This document shows, piece after piece, positions 37,619-47,145 of a DNA stretch of 64,000 nt. The notes beneath the pieces are model-generated. The model saw only the letters and a program-made list of their open reading frames with translations, had not been told where the DNA came from and made no database searches. The number at the start of each line of letters is the position of its first letter. The first letter of the stretch is position 1. Both the position numbers and the translations under genes were made by a program. The stretch comes from Deltaproteobacteria bacterium (GTDB lineage Bacteria; Desulfobacterota; Desulfomonilia; Desulfomonilales; Desulfomonilaceae). Location of the stretch: positions 25,416 to 89,415 of the forward strand of contig JAJYDQ010000004.1 of the NCBI GenBank assembly GCA_021777225.1. Reading direction: 5' to 3'.

Positions 37619-38569
37619 ATGAATCGAAATAAATTCCATCATGTTTATGGCCCTGTTCCCTCGAGGCGTTTGGGGCGCTCACTGGGAGTCGATCTTGTGC
37701 CGTTCAAAACATGCTCTTATGATTGCGTTTATTGTCAGCTCGGAAAAACTTCCAAAAAGACCATTGATCGGAAAGAATATGTGGCCATAGAGGATGTGTT
37801 GGAGGAACTGGAGCTAAAACTCAGATTCGAAGCCTTCCCAGATTATATAAGTTTGGCAGGGTCCGGAGAACCAACTCTGAACCGGGGGATTGGTCATTTG
37901 ATACATCGAATCAAGCGATTGACCACAGTCCCAATTGCTGTGCTTACCAACGGTTCCCTCCTGTGGATACCGGAAGTCCAGGAATCTTTGTTGGAGGCGG
38001 ACATTGTCCTCCCCTCTTTGGACGCTGGTGACGAAGTTTCATTTCGTTATGTCAATCGCCCACACAAAAGTATCTCGTTTGAAACGATGGCCAAGGGCCT
38101 TGTGGATTTTACAGAGGTGTTTTCAGGCTCGGTATGGCTGGAGGTATTCCTTCTTGGTGGAGTCACGGGTGCTTCATCAGCGGTGAAAAAGATTGCTAGC
38201 CTGGCGAATGAAATTGGCCCAGAACGGGTTCAGTTGAACACAGTCTCACGCCCACCAGCAGAGGAGTTCGCTTTCCCAGTAAATGGGAAAAAGATGCAGG
38301 AATTAAAAAAACTTTTTCCAGACAATGTTGAGTTGATTACAGAAAACTGCCTCGGGAAAGTACCCATTACAAAGCAACAAGAAGCGAACAACTCGGATAT
38401 CTTGGCGTTGCTCAGCAGACGTCCATGCACTGTTCAGGGCGTGTCAGTCGGATTAGGAGTTAATCCCGGCGAAGCAGCCAAACGACTTCAGCTTCTTAAT
38501 CAACAGGGGGATATTAAAGTTGTGCGTAGTAACGACATGATCTTCTATGAAAAAGTGGGACTCCGTTAA
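37619..38569 (+). CDS. Radical SAM protein (COG0731-like)
   Basis: 316 residues. VYGPVPSRRLGRSLGVDLVP followed by CSYDCVYCQ gives the 4Fe-4S CxxxCxxC motif, and YISLAGSGEPTLNRGIG the SAM-binding part. The C-terminal 70 residues (RRPCTVQGVSVGLGVNPGEA AKRL pattern) look like a winged helix. Homologues are widespread in anaerobes and loosely related to wyosine-synthesis TYW1; the real substrate is unknown. Confidence 0.85.
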   Translation: MNRNKFHHVYGPVPSRRLGRSLGVDLVPFKTCSYDCVYCQLGKTSKKTIDRKEYVAIEDVLEELELKLRFEAFPDYISLAGSGEPTLNRGIGHLIHRIKRLTTVPIAVLTNGSLLWIPEVQESLLEADIVLPSLDAGDEVSFRYVNRPHKSISFETMAKGLVDFTEVFSGSVWLEVFLLGGVTGASSAVKKIASLANEIGPERVQLNTVSRPPAEEFAFPVNGKKMQELKKLFPDNVELITENCLGKVPITKQQEANNSDILALLSRRPCTVQGVSVGLGVNPGEAAKRLQLLNQQGDIKVVRSNDMIFYEKVGLR

Positions 38570-38794
38570 CAGCGCAAGCGATCATTATGCATTATGAACC
38601 ATGAACGACGTTCTGCATAATTCAAGCTAGATGCGCTACTTTTGGAAATTTTTTCATCCTGTGGCGGAAAATGTCCATCTGGGGTCCAATTGACTGGGAT
38701 TATCCGCCAGTTGCCGTGGTCAGCAGTTCCAGAGGACCTTTTTCGCTTGTTCAGCGGTCCCAACGCCGCGAACGCAGCCCCGTGGGAAGCGAGT

Positions 38795-40303
38795 TTAGGA
38801 TCTCAACTTGAATCTCTGGATCTTGCCCGTGGCTGTTTTAGGCAATTCATTTACTAAATTGATACCCCACGGTCTTTTGAACTTTGGCAGCTTGTCTGAT
38901 AGGAAATCCAACAGTTTCTTGTCCAGATGATTGTCCGGTCTGTTACCCCACCCTTCGTTCAAAACCACATAAGCAAAAGGTTTGACGAGCCCTTCCCTTT
39001 CGTGGCCCACAACTGCGCATTCATTTACCGCTTCATGTTCCAATAGCGCATGCTCTATTTCCATGGGCGATACCCAAAGTCCACCTGACTTGAGCATGTC
39101 GTCACCTCTGCCCTGATAGGTAAAATAGCCGTCTTCCTGACTATACACATCCCCAGTTCTGAACCATCCATCGGGAAGGATTTTCTTCTCGTTCTCTTCC
39201 GGTCGGTTCCAGTATCCCGGGGTAATGCTGATTCCCCGAATAATCAAATGACCCGTTTCACCAGGAGAGACTTCACGATTGTCATCATTCACAATTTTAG
39301 CTTCGTATCCTGTCACTATGCGTCCGGATGTGCCTGGCCTCGTATCACCTGAGCGGTTCGAAATGAAAATATGTAGCGCTTCCGTAGAACCTATTCCATC
39401 AAGAATTTCCAGACCGGTCTTCTCCTTCCATCTCCTATAGATTTCAGGTGGAAGCGCTTCACCCGCTGAAGCGCAAATTCTTATAAAATCGAGATTCTCT
39501 CCGTTCATTTTTTTCAACAATGAATTGTACTGGGTGGGCACACCAAAGAATACACTCGGCCTAAACTTGAACAGTGTCTCCAATACAAGTTCAGGAGTGG
39601 GCCTTTCAGGCAGAAGTACGGTCGAAGCGCCGAATCTCAATGGAAATGATATGCTGTTGCCAAGCCCATAGGCAAAGAACAGTTTGCTTACCGAGAAGCA
39701 TACATCTTCATCAGAAATATTTAACACCGTTTTCGCGTAGGTGTCTGCCGTGAAGAGCATCGATATTTGCTTGTGAGGTGTCCCTTTTGGTCTACCAGTG
39801 CTACCTGAACTGTAAAGCCAGAAAGCTATATCATCCGGTTCCACCAAACAGGAATCGGCTTCTTCTGAAGCTGACTTGAGGAGCGAGTCGAACCCGTTGT
39901 CCAGGTAAAGCTTCCCGCAGAGACTGTCCGTCTTGACTGGAGAAGCTACACTGTCGGTAGTAGTAACTAAAAGTCGAGCTTGACTGTCCTGTAGCAGATA
40001 TACATAGTCATCTTCAGTCAGCATGGTGTTCACGGGCGCCGGCCATGCGCCATACTTTATACTGCCCAGAAAAGCGTAAACTGACCCAGGTGAGTCAGGG
40101 GCTACTATCATGACCCTATCCTTTGGCTTCACGCCAAGGTCCTTCAAGACATTGGCAAATCTGTTTACGTTTTGCTCAAGTTCCCTGTAGGTAACGGTGG
40201 TGTCTCCGCAGTAGATAGCGACTTTATCTCCGTGCAAGCTTGATTGTTTTCCTAGAAGTTCCGTCACCACGTTAAACTTTCCGCCTGAATTTAATTGAGC
40301 CAT
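38795..40303 (-). CDS. Benzoate-CoA ligase family acyl-CoA synthetase
   Basis: A 502-residue ANL-superfamily AMP-forming ligase. P-loop SGSTGRPKGTPH, the GIGSTEALHIFISNRSGDTR block, WFRTGDVYSQEDGYFTYQGR and the final PKTATGKIQR lysine motif are present. The TYRELEQNVNRFANVLKDLG and PVNTMLTEDDYVYLLQDSQA stretches resemble benzoate-CoA ligases, so an aromatic acid is the likely substrate; other carboxylates are possible. ATG 40303 is chosen (AAAGGAGA upstream) over 40354. It begins about 170 bp after a sigma-54-like promoter. Confidence 0.85.
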   Translation of the reverse strand: MAQLNSGGKFNVVTELLGKQSSLHGDKVAIYCGDTTVTYRELEQNVNRFANVLKDLGVKPKDRVMIVAPDSPGSVYAFLGSIKYGAWPAPVNTMLTEDDYVYLLQDSQARLLVTTTDSVASPVKTDSLCGKLYLDNGFDSLLKSASEEADSCLVEPDDIAFWLYSSGSTGRPKGTPHKQISMLFTADTYAKTVLNISDEDVCFSVSKLFFAYGLGNSISFPLRFGASTVLLPERPTPELVLETLFKFRPSVFFGVPTQYNSLLKKMNGENLDFIRICASAGEALPPEIYRRWKEKTGLEILDGIGSTEALHIFISNRSGDTRPGTSGRIVTGYEAKIVNDDNREVSPGETGHLIIRGISITPGYWNRPEENEKKILPDGWFRTGDVYSQEDGYFTYQGRGDDMLKSGGLWVSPMEIEHALLEHEAVNECAVVGHEREGLVKPFAYVVLNEGWGNRPDNHLDKKLLDFLSDKLPKFKRPWGINLVNELPKTATGKIQRFKLRS

Positions 40304-40482
40304 GTCCCTTTTCTCCTTTGACCTGGGTTTGCAGTTGCGTTTAAATCTAAGCAAACTCCATGCCTAAGACACGACAAACTTGAGATTCAACATCCAATCC
40401 CCTGATACCAACGATGAAAACAATCCGGTTTAATTTGATTGAAAAAGCTGCCTAGGGAAATGTGGAAAAAGTTTTTCCAAAA

Positions 40483-40501
40483 TTGGCAATATCCTTGCCA
40501 A
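40483..40501 (-). promoter_or_regulatory. Sigma-54-type promoter of the acyl-CoA ligase
   Basis: On the minus strand TTGGCAAGGATATTGCCAA contains TGGCA, GG-N10-GC spacing and TTGC. The site is nearly palindromic, so it could fire both ways. It lies in the 313-bp gap 40304-40616, which holds no gene; a dyad GGAAAAAGTTTTTCC (40463-40477) sits just downstream. Confidence 0.55.
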
Positions 40502-40616
40502 TTATCGAGCATGTGCGGGTTCTCGAAAAAGAGCCACAGATGTAATGCTCAAAAGTTGGGCATCTTAATTTTTTCAGCCCTACATAGTCCCCAAAGTTAA
40601 ATTTTGGCGCAAAGCG

Positions 40617-42278
40617 TTAGTTCGATGCCGGGAATCTCATTACAAACAAGGCTCCCCGACCTTTAGAACTCCGGACTTGAACCGAACCGGAGTGGGCTTC
40701 AACTATTCTCTTCACATTGCTGAGGCCCAATCCGCTGCCTTGGCTTTTGCTCGTATTAAAAGGAGTGAAAAGATTCGGTAGCTTGTCGCGGGGAATACCA
40801 GGCCCTACGTCTTTAACCCCTATCTCAACAAAATGGCCTCCTCCAATGCGACAATTCTTGATCGAAACCGTTATTGTCCCAGCTTCAGTGCTCGCCTCTA
40901 TCGCGTTCAGCAACAGATTGATAACAGCTTGTTCAAGTTTCGCGGAGTCCACTTCCACGGGACGAATAATCCTGGCATAATGTTCAACTATTTTAAGGTC
41001 CTTCTCCTGGGCCTTGGCTTCCAGTAGACCAACACAACTTCCAATTATGGAGGCAATGTTTGCGGGGGCCCTGTTCACAGTCATTGGACGGGCAGTGTCA
41101 AGCAACTGACGGAGGATCTCCTCTAACCGGGAAACTTCGTGTACCGTTATTTCCAGACGCCTACGATCATAGCCGTCAAGTTCGAGCTTTCTAGCCAGGA
41201 TTTGCAGATTCATTTTAATAGAAGATAAGGGATTTCGGATTTCGTGGGATAGGGAAGCCGAAAGATGCCCCACATATGCCATCCGCTCGTTCTCTCTAAC
41301 TTTGGCTTCCATGCAAACTCTCTCACCAATGTCTCGGCAAATTCCTATAATTACCGGTCCATCCCCCAAGTCGGCAAGCCTCGCCCTAACTTCTCTGTAC
41401 GCCCTATCTCGCGGCTCATTGGACAGAATGTACTGTACTGGCCCAGGACCTGGTCTGCCATTAAGAATTTCCAAATACGCTTTTAGGAGGTCTTCACGCG
41501 ATTCATCCGCTACAAAATCCGCAAAAGGTTTCCCTAATACATCTTTTAGCTCCGCTCTGTGCATTGAGCAGAATGCGCTGTTGGCAAAAATGATCCGCTG
41601 GTCCTGAATGACAAAATATCCGTCATTTATTCCCTCTACCAGAGTTTTGTATCGATGTTGACTCGCAGCAAGTTCCGCTGTCCGGACATCTATAGCCGCT
41701 TCGAGATTTTTTGCGTGTCTCCTTATGGACAATTCATGCATGAGCTGGAAATGGTCCGAGAACCTGTGAATGGTATAGGACAGGCAAGCGTTTATCGGCT
41801 CTACCGACATTGCAAGGAGCCTAAAACGACCTTGGGTTCGTAGGCGATTCAAAACAACGAGCCTAAACAGTTCAAACGCCTTTTGAACGTCTGAGAGAGT
41901 AAAACCGGCGTTTAATCTCTTATCAGTAATAAAATCAATGAATTTTTGTATCCGACCCAATCTGCCGGAAGATATGTATTCCAGGTTTGCGTCGAAAGCT
42001 TCGGAAACCGTTCCCATCAACTCGTTTCTGGAGCTTCTCCGGTATGATGGTGAGAGTATCGACAACCTGTCTACCCATTCTCGCACTATGTCGGTGGTCT
42101 CAGACTCTAGCCAGTCAAGAAAGGGTCCTGTTCCAGGCGTCCAGACATAAACAAGTGTCTCATTAACAAATGGGGAAATGGAAAAGTCCATTCCAGGCAC
42201 GTCCGGTTTGGCCGTGCTAATATTTGTTATCATCTGCCTTGGGGTATGATCGTCGACAATTTCTTCAGTGTATGTCAT
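40617..42278 (-). CDS. PAS-domain sensor histidine kinase
   Basis: 553 residues: an N-terminal helical region (about 1-195), a PAS domain (about 205-325; YKTLVEGINDGYFVIQDQRI), a dimerisation/phosphoacceptor domain (SLSHEIRNPLSSIKMNLQIL, His near 344) and a HATPase domain with KLEQAVINLLLNAIEAS and GSGLGLSNVKRIVEAHSG. There are no transmembrane helices, so it senses a cytoplasmic signal. No response regulator is adjacent. It lies upstream of the ligase gene and could signal to a sigma-54 activator elsewhere. Confidence 0.9.
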   Translation of the reverse strand: MTYTEEIVDDHTPRQMITNISTAKPDVPGMDFSISPFVNETLVYVWTPGTGPFLDWLESETTDIVREWVDRLSILSPSYRRSSRNELMGTVSEAFDANLEYISSGRLGRIQKFIDFITDKRLNAGFTLSDVQKAFELFRLVVLNRLRTQGRFRLLAMSVEPINACLSYTIHRFSDHFQLMHELSIRRHAKNLEAAIDVRTAELAASQHRYKTLVEGINDGYFVIQDQRIIFANSAFCSMHRAELKDVLGKPFADFVADESREDLLKAYLEILNGRPGPGPVQYILSNEPRDRAYREVRARLADLGDGPVIIGICRDIGERVCMEAKVRENERMAYVGHLSASLSHEIRNPLSSIKMNLQILARKLELDGYDRRRLEITVHEVSRLEEILRQLLDTARPMTVNRAPANIASIIGSCVGLLEAKAQEKDLKIVEHYARIIRPVEVDSAKLEQAVINLLLNAIEASTEAGTITVSIKNCRIGGGHFVEIGVKDVGPGIPRDKLPNLFTPFNTSKSQGSGLGLSNVKRIVEAHSGSVQVRSSKGRGALFVMRFPASN

Positions 42279-42398
42279 GGGGCGTCATCAACAATGAAGA
42301 GGGGCCTTAACATCACCCATAATCCATCAATGGATTCCCGATAGAGGGATTTCAAAGCGGCCCCTTCTTGGACAATAATTGATTCTTCAAACCGTTTC

Positions 42399-43022
42399 TC
42401 AGCTATCGGATTGCTTTGTCTCCATAACGCCCTGGAGGAATATTCTGGCACATTCTTCGCTCAGGGCGTCAACAGTGACAAATTCCATCCTTTTCATGAC
42501 GTTCTTGTATATGGCAAGATTCGAAATCATGGCCTGGTAACAAAAGATTATCGTTCTGGGGTCCACCTTACGGAACACACCCTCATCAACTCGCTTGGTC
42601 ACATAGTCAGCCAAGTAGCTTATCATAAGGGTGTCCTTTTCATGAAAATGCTTTTGATGAAAACTGTCTTCTCTGAGCCTGGCATACATTAGAATTTTGA
42701 AGATTTCACGATCTTCACGATTCACGGTATGTTTGAGTATGTGATACGCAAAGGCCTTGAACACCCCAAAATCGTCTTTACGTTCCATTGGCCCAACCAG
42801 ATCCCGATCCATGGGGTGTGACCTGTAGGCGGTTTCAGCTATGGCTTCATAGATATTTCGTTTAGAGCCAAAGAGCTGTATAACGCGTGGCCGGCTAATC
42901 CCAACCATTGCGGCGATATCATCCAATGTTACTTCGGCGAACCCCCCTCTTGCGAAGAGAGACCTTGCAGCGGCAAGCACTTGTGTCTTGCGATCTTCTG
43001 ATGAAAGTTTTTTCTGTCTCAT
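42399..43022 (-). CDS. TetR-family transcriptional regulator
   Basis: About 207 residues. The N-terminal HTH (TQVLAAARSLFARGGFAEVT, LDDIAAMVGISRPRVIQLFG) is a clear TetR_N domain; the C-terminal ligand domain is variable. ATG 43022 is preferred over the in-frame TTG 43031. A CTAAC-N6-GTTAG palindrome sits about 50 bp upstream and may be its own operator. The ligand could be an acyl-CoA, given the neighbours (inference). Confidence 0.87.
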   Translation of the reverse strand: MRQKKLSSEDRKTQVLAAARSLFARGGFAEVTLDDIAAMVGISRPRVIQLFGSKRNIYEAIAETAYRSHPMDRDLVGPMERKDDFGVFKAFAYHILKHTVNREDREIFKILMYARLREDSFHQKHFHEKDTLMISYLADYVTKRVDEGVFRKVDPRTIIFCYQAMISNLAIYKNVMKRMEFVTVDALSEECARIFLQGVMETKQSDS

Positions 43023-43071
43023 GGTTCTCAATGCTAAGCCCTTTCTATATAAAGCATGAACATTTATCTGA

Positions 43072-43087
43072 CTAACCAGTAAGTTAG
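43072..43087. promoter_or_regulatory. Candidate TetR operator
   Basis: CTAAC (43072-43076) and GTTAG (43083-43087) form a palindrome of the size bound by TetR dimers, in the intergenic region upstream of the TetR gene and of a small plus-strand reading frame. Confidence 0.4.
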
Positions 43088-43170
43088 CGACATAGGTGTT
43101 TTTTTACTTACCTCGTTTCATATTAATCCTATAAAGAATCAAAGTCCACTGATCACGAAAAGGAGGACCA

Positions 43171-43311
43171 ATGGCGTTTCTTACTCTTTATCTAAATAGT
43201 AATTTGAAAAATTTATTTAATGAATTTGATCGAACTATCCAATCGTACTATTCGATTCCCATAAGGTCAATTACTGAAAGGAAAAACAGGGCCGTCGATG
43301 CAGGACCGTAA
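43171..43311 (+). CDS. Short reading frame with a strong RBS, possibly a truncated gene start
   Basis: AAAGGAGGACCA precedes ATG 43171. The 46-codon frame (MAFLTLYLNSN ...) runs into the 3' end of the convergent PyrDK gene and stops at 43309. The product has no recognised family. The consensus RBS and divergent position next to a TetR operator suggest that a regulated gene once began here and has been cut off. Confidence 0.35.
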   Translation: MAFLTLYLNSNLKNLFNEFDRTIQSYYSIPIRSITERKNRAVDAGP

Positions 43312-44940
43312 ACCATTTTCCGTGCCACAACTTCCGCACAATCCGATCCCGCATTTCATAACATCTTCTCTCGATATATATACATCTTTTGGATCTACAA
43401 ATCTCGAAAAAAAATCACCCGCCCTTTTCATCATGTCACGAGGGCCACATATATATATCTTAGCCCCCCCAACCCCCAGATCGGTCGCTGAAAGTTCCCG
43501 CTCCATAGACTCGAATATAGCTCCAGGCGCACCTGGCGCGTCTATGGAAATTGTTGACTCCGGCGCTATGCTTTGAATTTCTGACAAAAACCACTCTTCA
43601 AGCGATTGAGAAAATCCCAAAAAAACCCTGACAACATTTTCTGGCCACTTCATCGCAGCCATCAGAATCGGGGCTACTCCCGTTCCTCCACCCAGGACCA
43701 AAATCTTGTCCTCGTGATCTGGGACTTGAAAACCCTTGCCGTAAGGACCGCGAAAATATATTTCGGCGCCTTCTTCAAGCGTTGAAAGTTTCTCTGTAAA
43801 GGGGCCAACGGGCCTGATCAAATATACAGGCTTCAGGTCGCTCATGGGTGAGAATGGCTTTTCTCCAACTTCAGGGATGCGAAGAAAAAAGAACTGGCCG
43901 GGGTCACATTTGGGGCCTTCATTAAGTTCAAGTCTAAACATGTTGGAGGAGATTTTCTTATTGCTGGCGACTCTTGTCCGAAAATATCTGGTCATTCCGG
44001 ATTTAGAGCCAAATTTTTTAATCTTGCTCCCGGCTTTGACTGTGCTCGCAGGACTTGCGACCCACCTAAAAAAATCTCTGATCTGAGGCGTCGTCATCCC
44101 GGCCAAGTTAGACCCAATTGCAAAATAGCAGGCGCCTGCTCTGCGATAAGCTTCAACATCCCACGGTGACGCAATGCCTCCAGACGCTATGATCGGTAAA
44201 TCAACCTGTGATGAAAGTTCTCTTACCAATTTCAACCCTATCGGTTTTACAGCAGCCCCCGAAATTCCACCGACCACATTTGATAAAATTGGGTTTCCAT
44301 AGTCATCAACAGCTATGCCGGGTCCAACCGTGTTTATCAATGACAAGCCGCTTGCTCCTGCGTCTCGACATACTTTTGCGATTTCCATAATGTTTGCAAT
44401 ATTGGGGGACAATTTTGGCACTATTGGTTTTTGCAAACGATCGCAAAGCAATCCTACAATCTTCTCGACCATGGCAGGGTCAGTCCCGACGCTCAACCCA
44501 GCGGCCTTGACATGAGGACACGACAAGTTAAGTTCAAAAGCATCAGCGATATCATTAAGAATAGCCGCGCACTCTAGAAATTCGTAAGGGTCACTGCCCA
44601 TTATTGACACCAGTAAGGGCTTTCCCGCGTGAAGAGGAAGTAACGATCTCATTGCTTCAGCAAAGTTGGCAGCGCCCGGATTGGCCAAACCTACCGCGTT
44701 TATAAAACACCCAGGATGATATTCGTGAAGGACCGGCTCCCTATACCCTGGGCGTGGATTCAGACTCAAAGTCTTTGTGGTCAAAAAACCAATCTCGTCA
44801 ACTTCTCGAGCCATTCTGGCGAGCACCGACGGAGAAGTGGAAACGACACCTGACGGGATTGTAAAAGGGCGCTGAACTGAAAAGAACTTTGGTCGGTCAC
44901 TATCTTGGCCAGACCCTGAAGGGTTAAAGTCTGATTTCAT
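43267..44940 (-). CDS. Fused dihydroorotate dehydrogenase (PyrD class 1B) and PyrK-like electron-transfer subunit
   Basis: 557 residues. About 15-315 is a class 1B dihydroorotate dehydrogenase (IPSGVVSTSP; ELNLSCPHVKAAG with the catalytic Cys; PIIASGGIASPWDVEAYRRA). About 325-555 is the PyrK type: a FAD/NAD-binding reductase (FRGPYGKGF, LVLGGGTGVAPILMAA) ending with a 2Fe-2S motif CGIGLCGSCG-(6)-C. In most bacteria PyrD-B and PyrK are separate chains; here they are one polypeptide. It should oxidise dihydroorotate with NAD+ in pyrimidine synthesis, or a related dihydropyrimidine. Confidence 0.88.
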   Translation of the reverse strand: MKSDFNPSGSGQDSDRPKFFSVQRPFTIPSGVVSTSPSVLARMAREVDEIGFLTTKTLSLNPRPGYREPVLHEYHPGCFINAVGLANPGAANFAEAMRSLLPLHAGKPLLVSIMGSDPYEFLECAAILNDIADAFELNLSCPHVKAAGLSVGTDPAMVEKIVGLLCDRLQKPIVPKLSPNIANIMEIAKVCRDAGASGLSLINTVGPGIAVDDYGNPILSNVVGGISGAAVKPIGLKLVRELSSQVDLPIIASGGIASPWDVEAYRRAGACYFAIGSNLAGMTTPQIRDFFRWVASPASTVKAGSKIKKFGSKSGMTRYFRTRVASNKKISSNMFRLELNEGPKCDPGQFFFLRIPEVGEKPFSPMSDLKPVYLIRPVGPFTEKLSTLEEGAEIYFRGPYGKGFQVPDHEDKILVLGGGTGVAPILMAAMKWPENVVRVFLGFSQSLEEWFLSEIQSIAPESTISIDAPGAPGAIFESMERELSATDLGVGGAKIYICGPRDMMKRAGDFFSRFVDPKDVYISREDVMKCGIGLCGSCGTENGLRSCIDGPVFPFSN

Positions 44941-44966
44941 GTAATCTTAAGCCTCCGAGATGCCAC

Positions 44967-45689
44967 CTAGGGCTTTGAGCCCAAGAACTTGAGAGGGTTT
45001 GTTGGTCTCGCGTGAGATCTAACCTCAAAATAAAGCGTCGGTTCCTTAGCTTTTTGCGATCCAATCAGAGTTCCGACGACCTGATTCCGGGAAACCTTGT
45101 CCCCTACTGATACGGTCGTCTCGTTCAAATGAGCATAAACAGTAACCAATCCTTCAGAGTGATCTATAAGGACTACCTTTCCCAAACCGGGAATTTCTCC
45201 CACATGGCCGACTTTACCAGCTTCAGCGGCCTTGACTTTAGCTCCATACGTCCCTTCTATTGTAATCCCATTCCGACGCACAGCGTCACCACTCCCAAAC
45301 CCCTGGATCACCTTTCCAGAGATGGGCCAGGATAGCCGGGAATCAGATCGTTCATCAGTTTCCTCTGTCGGCTTCTCTTCCGGAATCTGCTCAGAGGCCT
45401 TCTCAGGAATACGATTTGGAATGAGCAATCTCGACCCTTCTTTTATTTCATAAGGCTCGTCAAGGTTGTTCACCTGAGCAAGTTCCTGAACTTTTAAGTT
45501 ATACTGGTGAGCTATTCCTGACAATGTTTCATCCTTGGCCACTACATGGCGCAGGGATTTGGCGCTGAATGGAACAACCGTCTGGTCAACGGGGCCGACC
45601 GCAGTAGGCCAGTCGGCCCCTCTCCTGACACAACCGGTCTGTATTGCCACGAGCCCAATTATAAAAAGTGAATTAAGTATTAGGCGCAA
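44967..45689 (-). CDS. NlpD-like lipoprotein with LysM and degenerate M23 domain
   Basis: 240 residues with a lipobox (LVAIQTGC), a LysM domain (about 47-92; LRHVVAKDETLSGIAHQYNL) and a C-terminal M23/LytM fold (about 120-238). The zinc ligands are lost: the usual HxGxD is RNGIT and HLHF is TLYF. Degenerate LytM proteins such as NlpD and EnvC activate cell-wall amidases in division. It lies just downstream of pcm, the same neighbour as nlpD in enterobacteria. Confidence 0.85.
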   Translation of the reverse strand: MRLILNSLFIIGLVAIQTGCVRRGADWPTAVGPVDQTVVPFSAKSLRHVVAKDETLSGIAHQYNLKVQELAQVNNLDEPYEIKEGSRLLIPNRIPEKASEQIPEEKPTEETDERSDSRLSWPISGKVIQGFGSGDAVRRNGITIEGTYGAKVKAAEAGKVGHVGEIPGLGKVVLIDHSEGLVTVYAHLNETTVSVGDKVSRNQVVGTLIGSQKAKEPTLYFEVRSHARPTNPLKFLGSKP

Positions 45690-45776
45690 TGTTATTTAAC
45701 AATTGGTGTCCGGGCCAATTAACTGGCCCCCAGATTAAATCGACCGGGCGTGATCCTGCATGCCAATGGTCCGGCA

Positions 45777-46448
45777 TCAGAGTTCAGACCAGCCATATTC
45801 TCCAACCAAATCAACGAACCTGCAGTCAAGGGAATCCCTGATCCTTTCAACACCACCAATCTTCTCCACTACCTTAAGCGTTTGCGAAAACCGGTCGCCA
45901 ACAGGGATTACCAGACGGCCGCCCTCGGAGAGTTGATCAAATAAAGGACCTGGGATGCCAGGCGATCCCGCGGTTACTATGATAGCGTCATAAGGAGCGC
46001 CATCAGGCCAGCCTTTGGTTCCATCCGCAATTATGAATGTTATATTACTCAGACCACATTCAACCGCGTTCGACCTTGCCATTTCTGAGAGTTCCGGTAT
46101 GCGCTCCACCGTATAAACCCAGTTAGCGAGTTTTGCCAAGATCGCCGCCTGGTACCCAGATCCCGTGCCTAGTTCCAGGACTCTCTCATTACCTGTCAAT
46201 CGGAGCAATTGGGTCATGATGGCAACCATATAAGGTTGGCTAATGGTCTGGCCAAACCCAATCGGCAAGGGGCAGTCGTCATAGGAGCGGTCTTGATTGG
46301 TCTTTACTGCAAAGACGTGTCTCGGAATCTCACGCATTGCAGCGAGGACACGTTGGTCTGAGACACCACGCGCTTCAATTTGCCTTTGGACCATGCGTTC
46401 GCGCGCTTGATCAAAATTCGGACTGCGAACCACGTCACCTGCCCTCAA
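45777..46448 (-). CDS. pcm: Protein-L-isoaspartate O-methyltransferase
   Basis: A 223-residue SAM-dependent repair enzyme that converts isoaspartate residues back to aspartate. LPIGFGQTISQPYMVAIMTQ, VLELGTGSGYQAAILAKLA and PVGDRFSQTLKVV are signature segments. The start is uncertain (TTG 46448, GTG 46433 or ATG 46394); all keep the catalytic domain. The hypothetical exported-protein gene upstream ends 4 bp before it, and nlpD-like follows. Confidence 0.93.
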   Translation of the reverse strand: MRAGDVVRSPNFDQARERMVQRQIEARGVSDQRVLAAMREIPRHVFAVKTNQDRSYDDCPLPIGFGQTISQPYMVAIMTQLLRLTGNERVLELGTGSGYQAAILAKLANWVYTVERIPELSEMARSNAVECGLSNITFIIADGTKGWPDGAPYDAIIVTAGSPGIPGPLFDQLSEGGRLVIPVGDRFSQTLKVVEKIGGVERIRDSLDCRFVDLVGEYGWSEL

Positions 46449-46452
46449 TTAC

Positions 46453-46968
46453 TCACCGAACATCAGGGGTGTAAGAATTGGCAGGAGGCAAATTTCGAGG
46501 CTCCGCGTTCGAGTTTTGCGGAGCTACAGGCTGAACCTGAGGAGATTGGCCTCCATATGTGGCCGGCGACCTTGGGAATAGCCTACTATCGAGATATTCC
46601 GAAAACTGCTCCCATGCCGTCGATGGAAAACTCAGCGCCCAGTCGATTGCGCCGGAGACCATATTACCGGGAGTACTACCATCATAATACGGGTTGTTGT
46701 ATTCGGGATACGCGTAATTTGGCCATCCCGGGGAGTTTGGCTGGGGCTGTAAGGCCTGCTGACCCGAACCAGGTCCCGCTTGAGGCACGATTGGCGGGTG
46801 ATTTGCCAAATTAGGTGAATCGCTCTGCTGAGGGGCCTGCGATAAAATTCCTGAAGCATGACCGCCGGGACCATGATGAGATCCTGAAATCTGTGCAAAA
46901 CCCGGGGAAATGATTAGGGCAGACATCATGATTGTCAAAATAATTGTCCTGTTTTTTCGCTCGATCAT
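46453..46968 (-). CDS. Exported Pro/Gln/Asn-rich protein of unknown function
   Basis: 171 residues with a signal peptide (RTIILTIMMSALIISPGFAQ) and a low-complexity body rich in Pro, Gln, Ser and Asn with a short ordered piece (GAIDWALSFPSTAWEQFSEY). RBS GGAGGAG. Probably periplasmic or surface-located. No family recognised. Confidence 0.6.
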   Translation of the reverse strand: MIERKNRTIILTIMMSALIISPGFAQISGSHHGPGGHASGILSQAPQQSDSPNLANHPPIVPQAGPGSGQQALQPQPNSPGWPNYAYPEYNNPYYDGSTPGNMVSGAIDWALSFPSTAWEQFSEYLDSRLFPRSPATYGGQSPQVQPVAPQNSNAEPRNLPPANSYTPDVR

Positions 46969-47145
46969 GGCGTCTCCTCCACTAAAATTCTTTGGACAGA
47001 CAAATAGAACGAACCAACAACAATTTCAAGCCATTTTAATTGGAATCCAAGCTTTTCATCAATACGGGAAATATATCGGCAGGCACAAAGCGCTTTGATT
47101 TAACGACGCTAATACAGGTGAGATTTGTCAATTAACCGCCACGAG

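Noticed and set aside
38566..38763. 65-codon minus-strand frame between the radical-SAM and ligase genes
   Set aside because: No RBS or homology; ends exactly at the neighbouring stop by chance.
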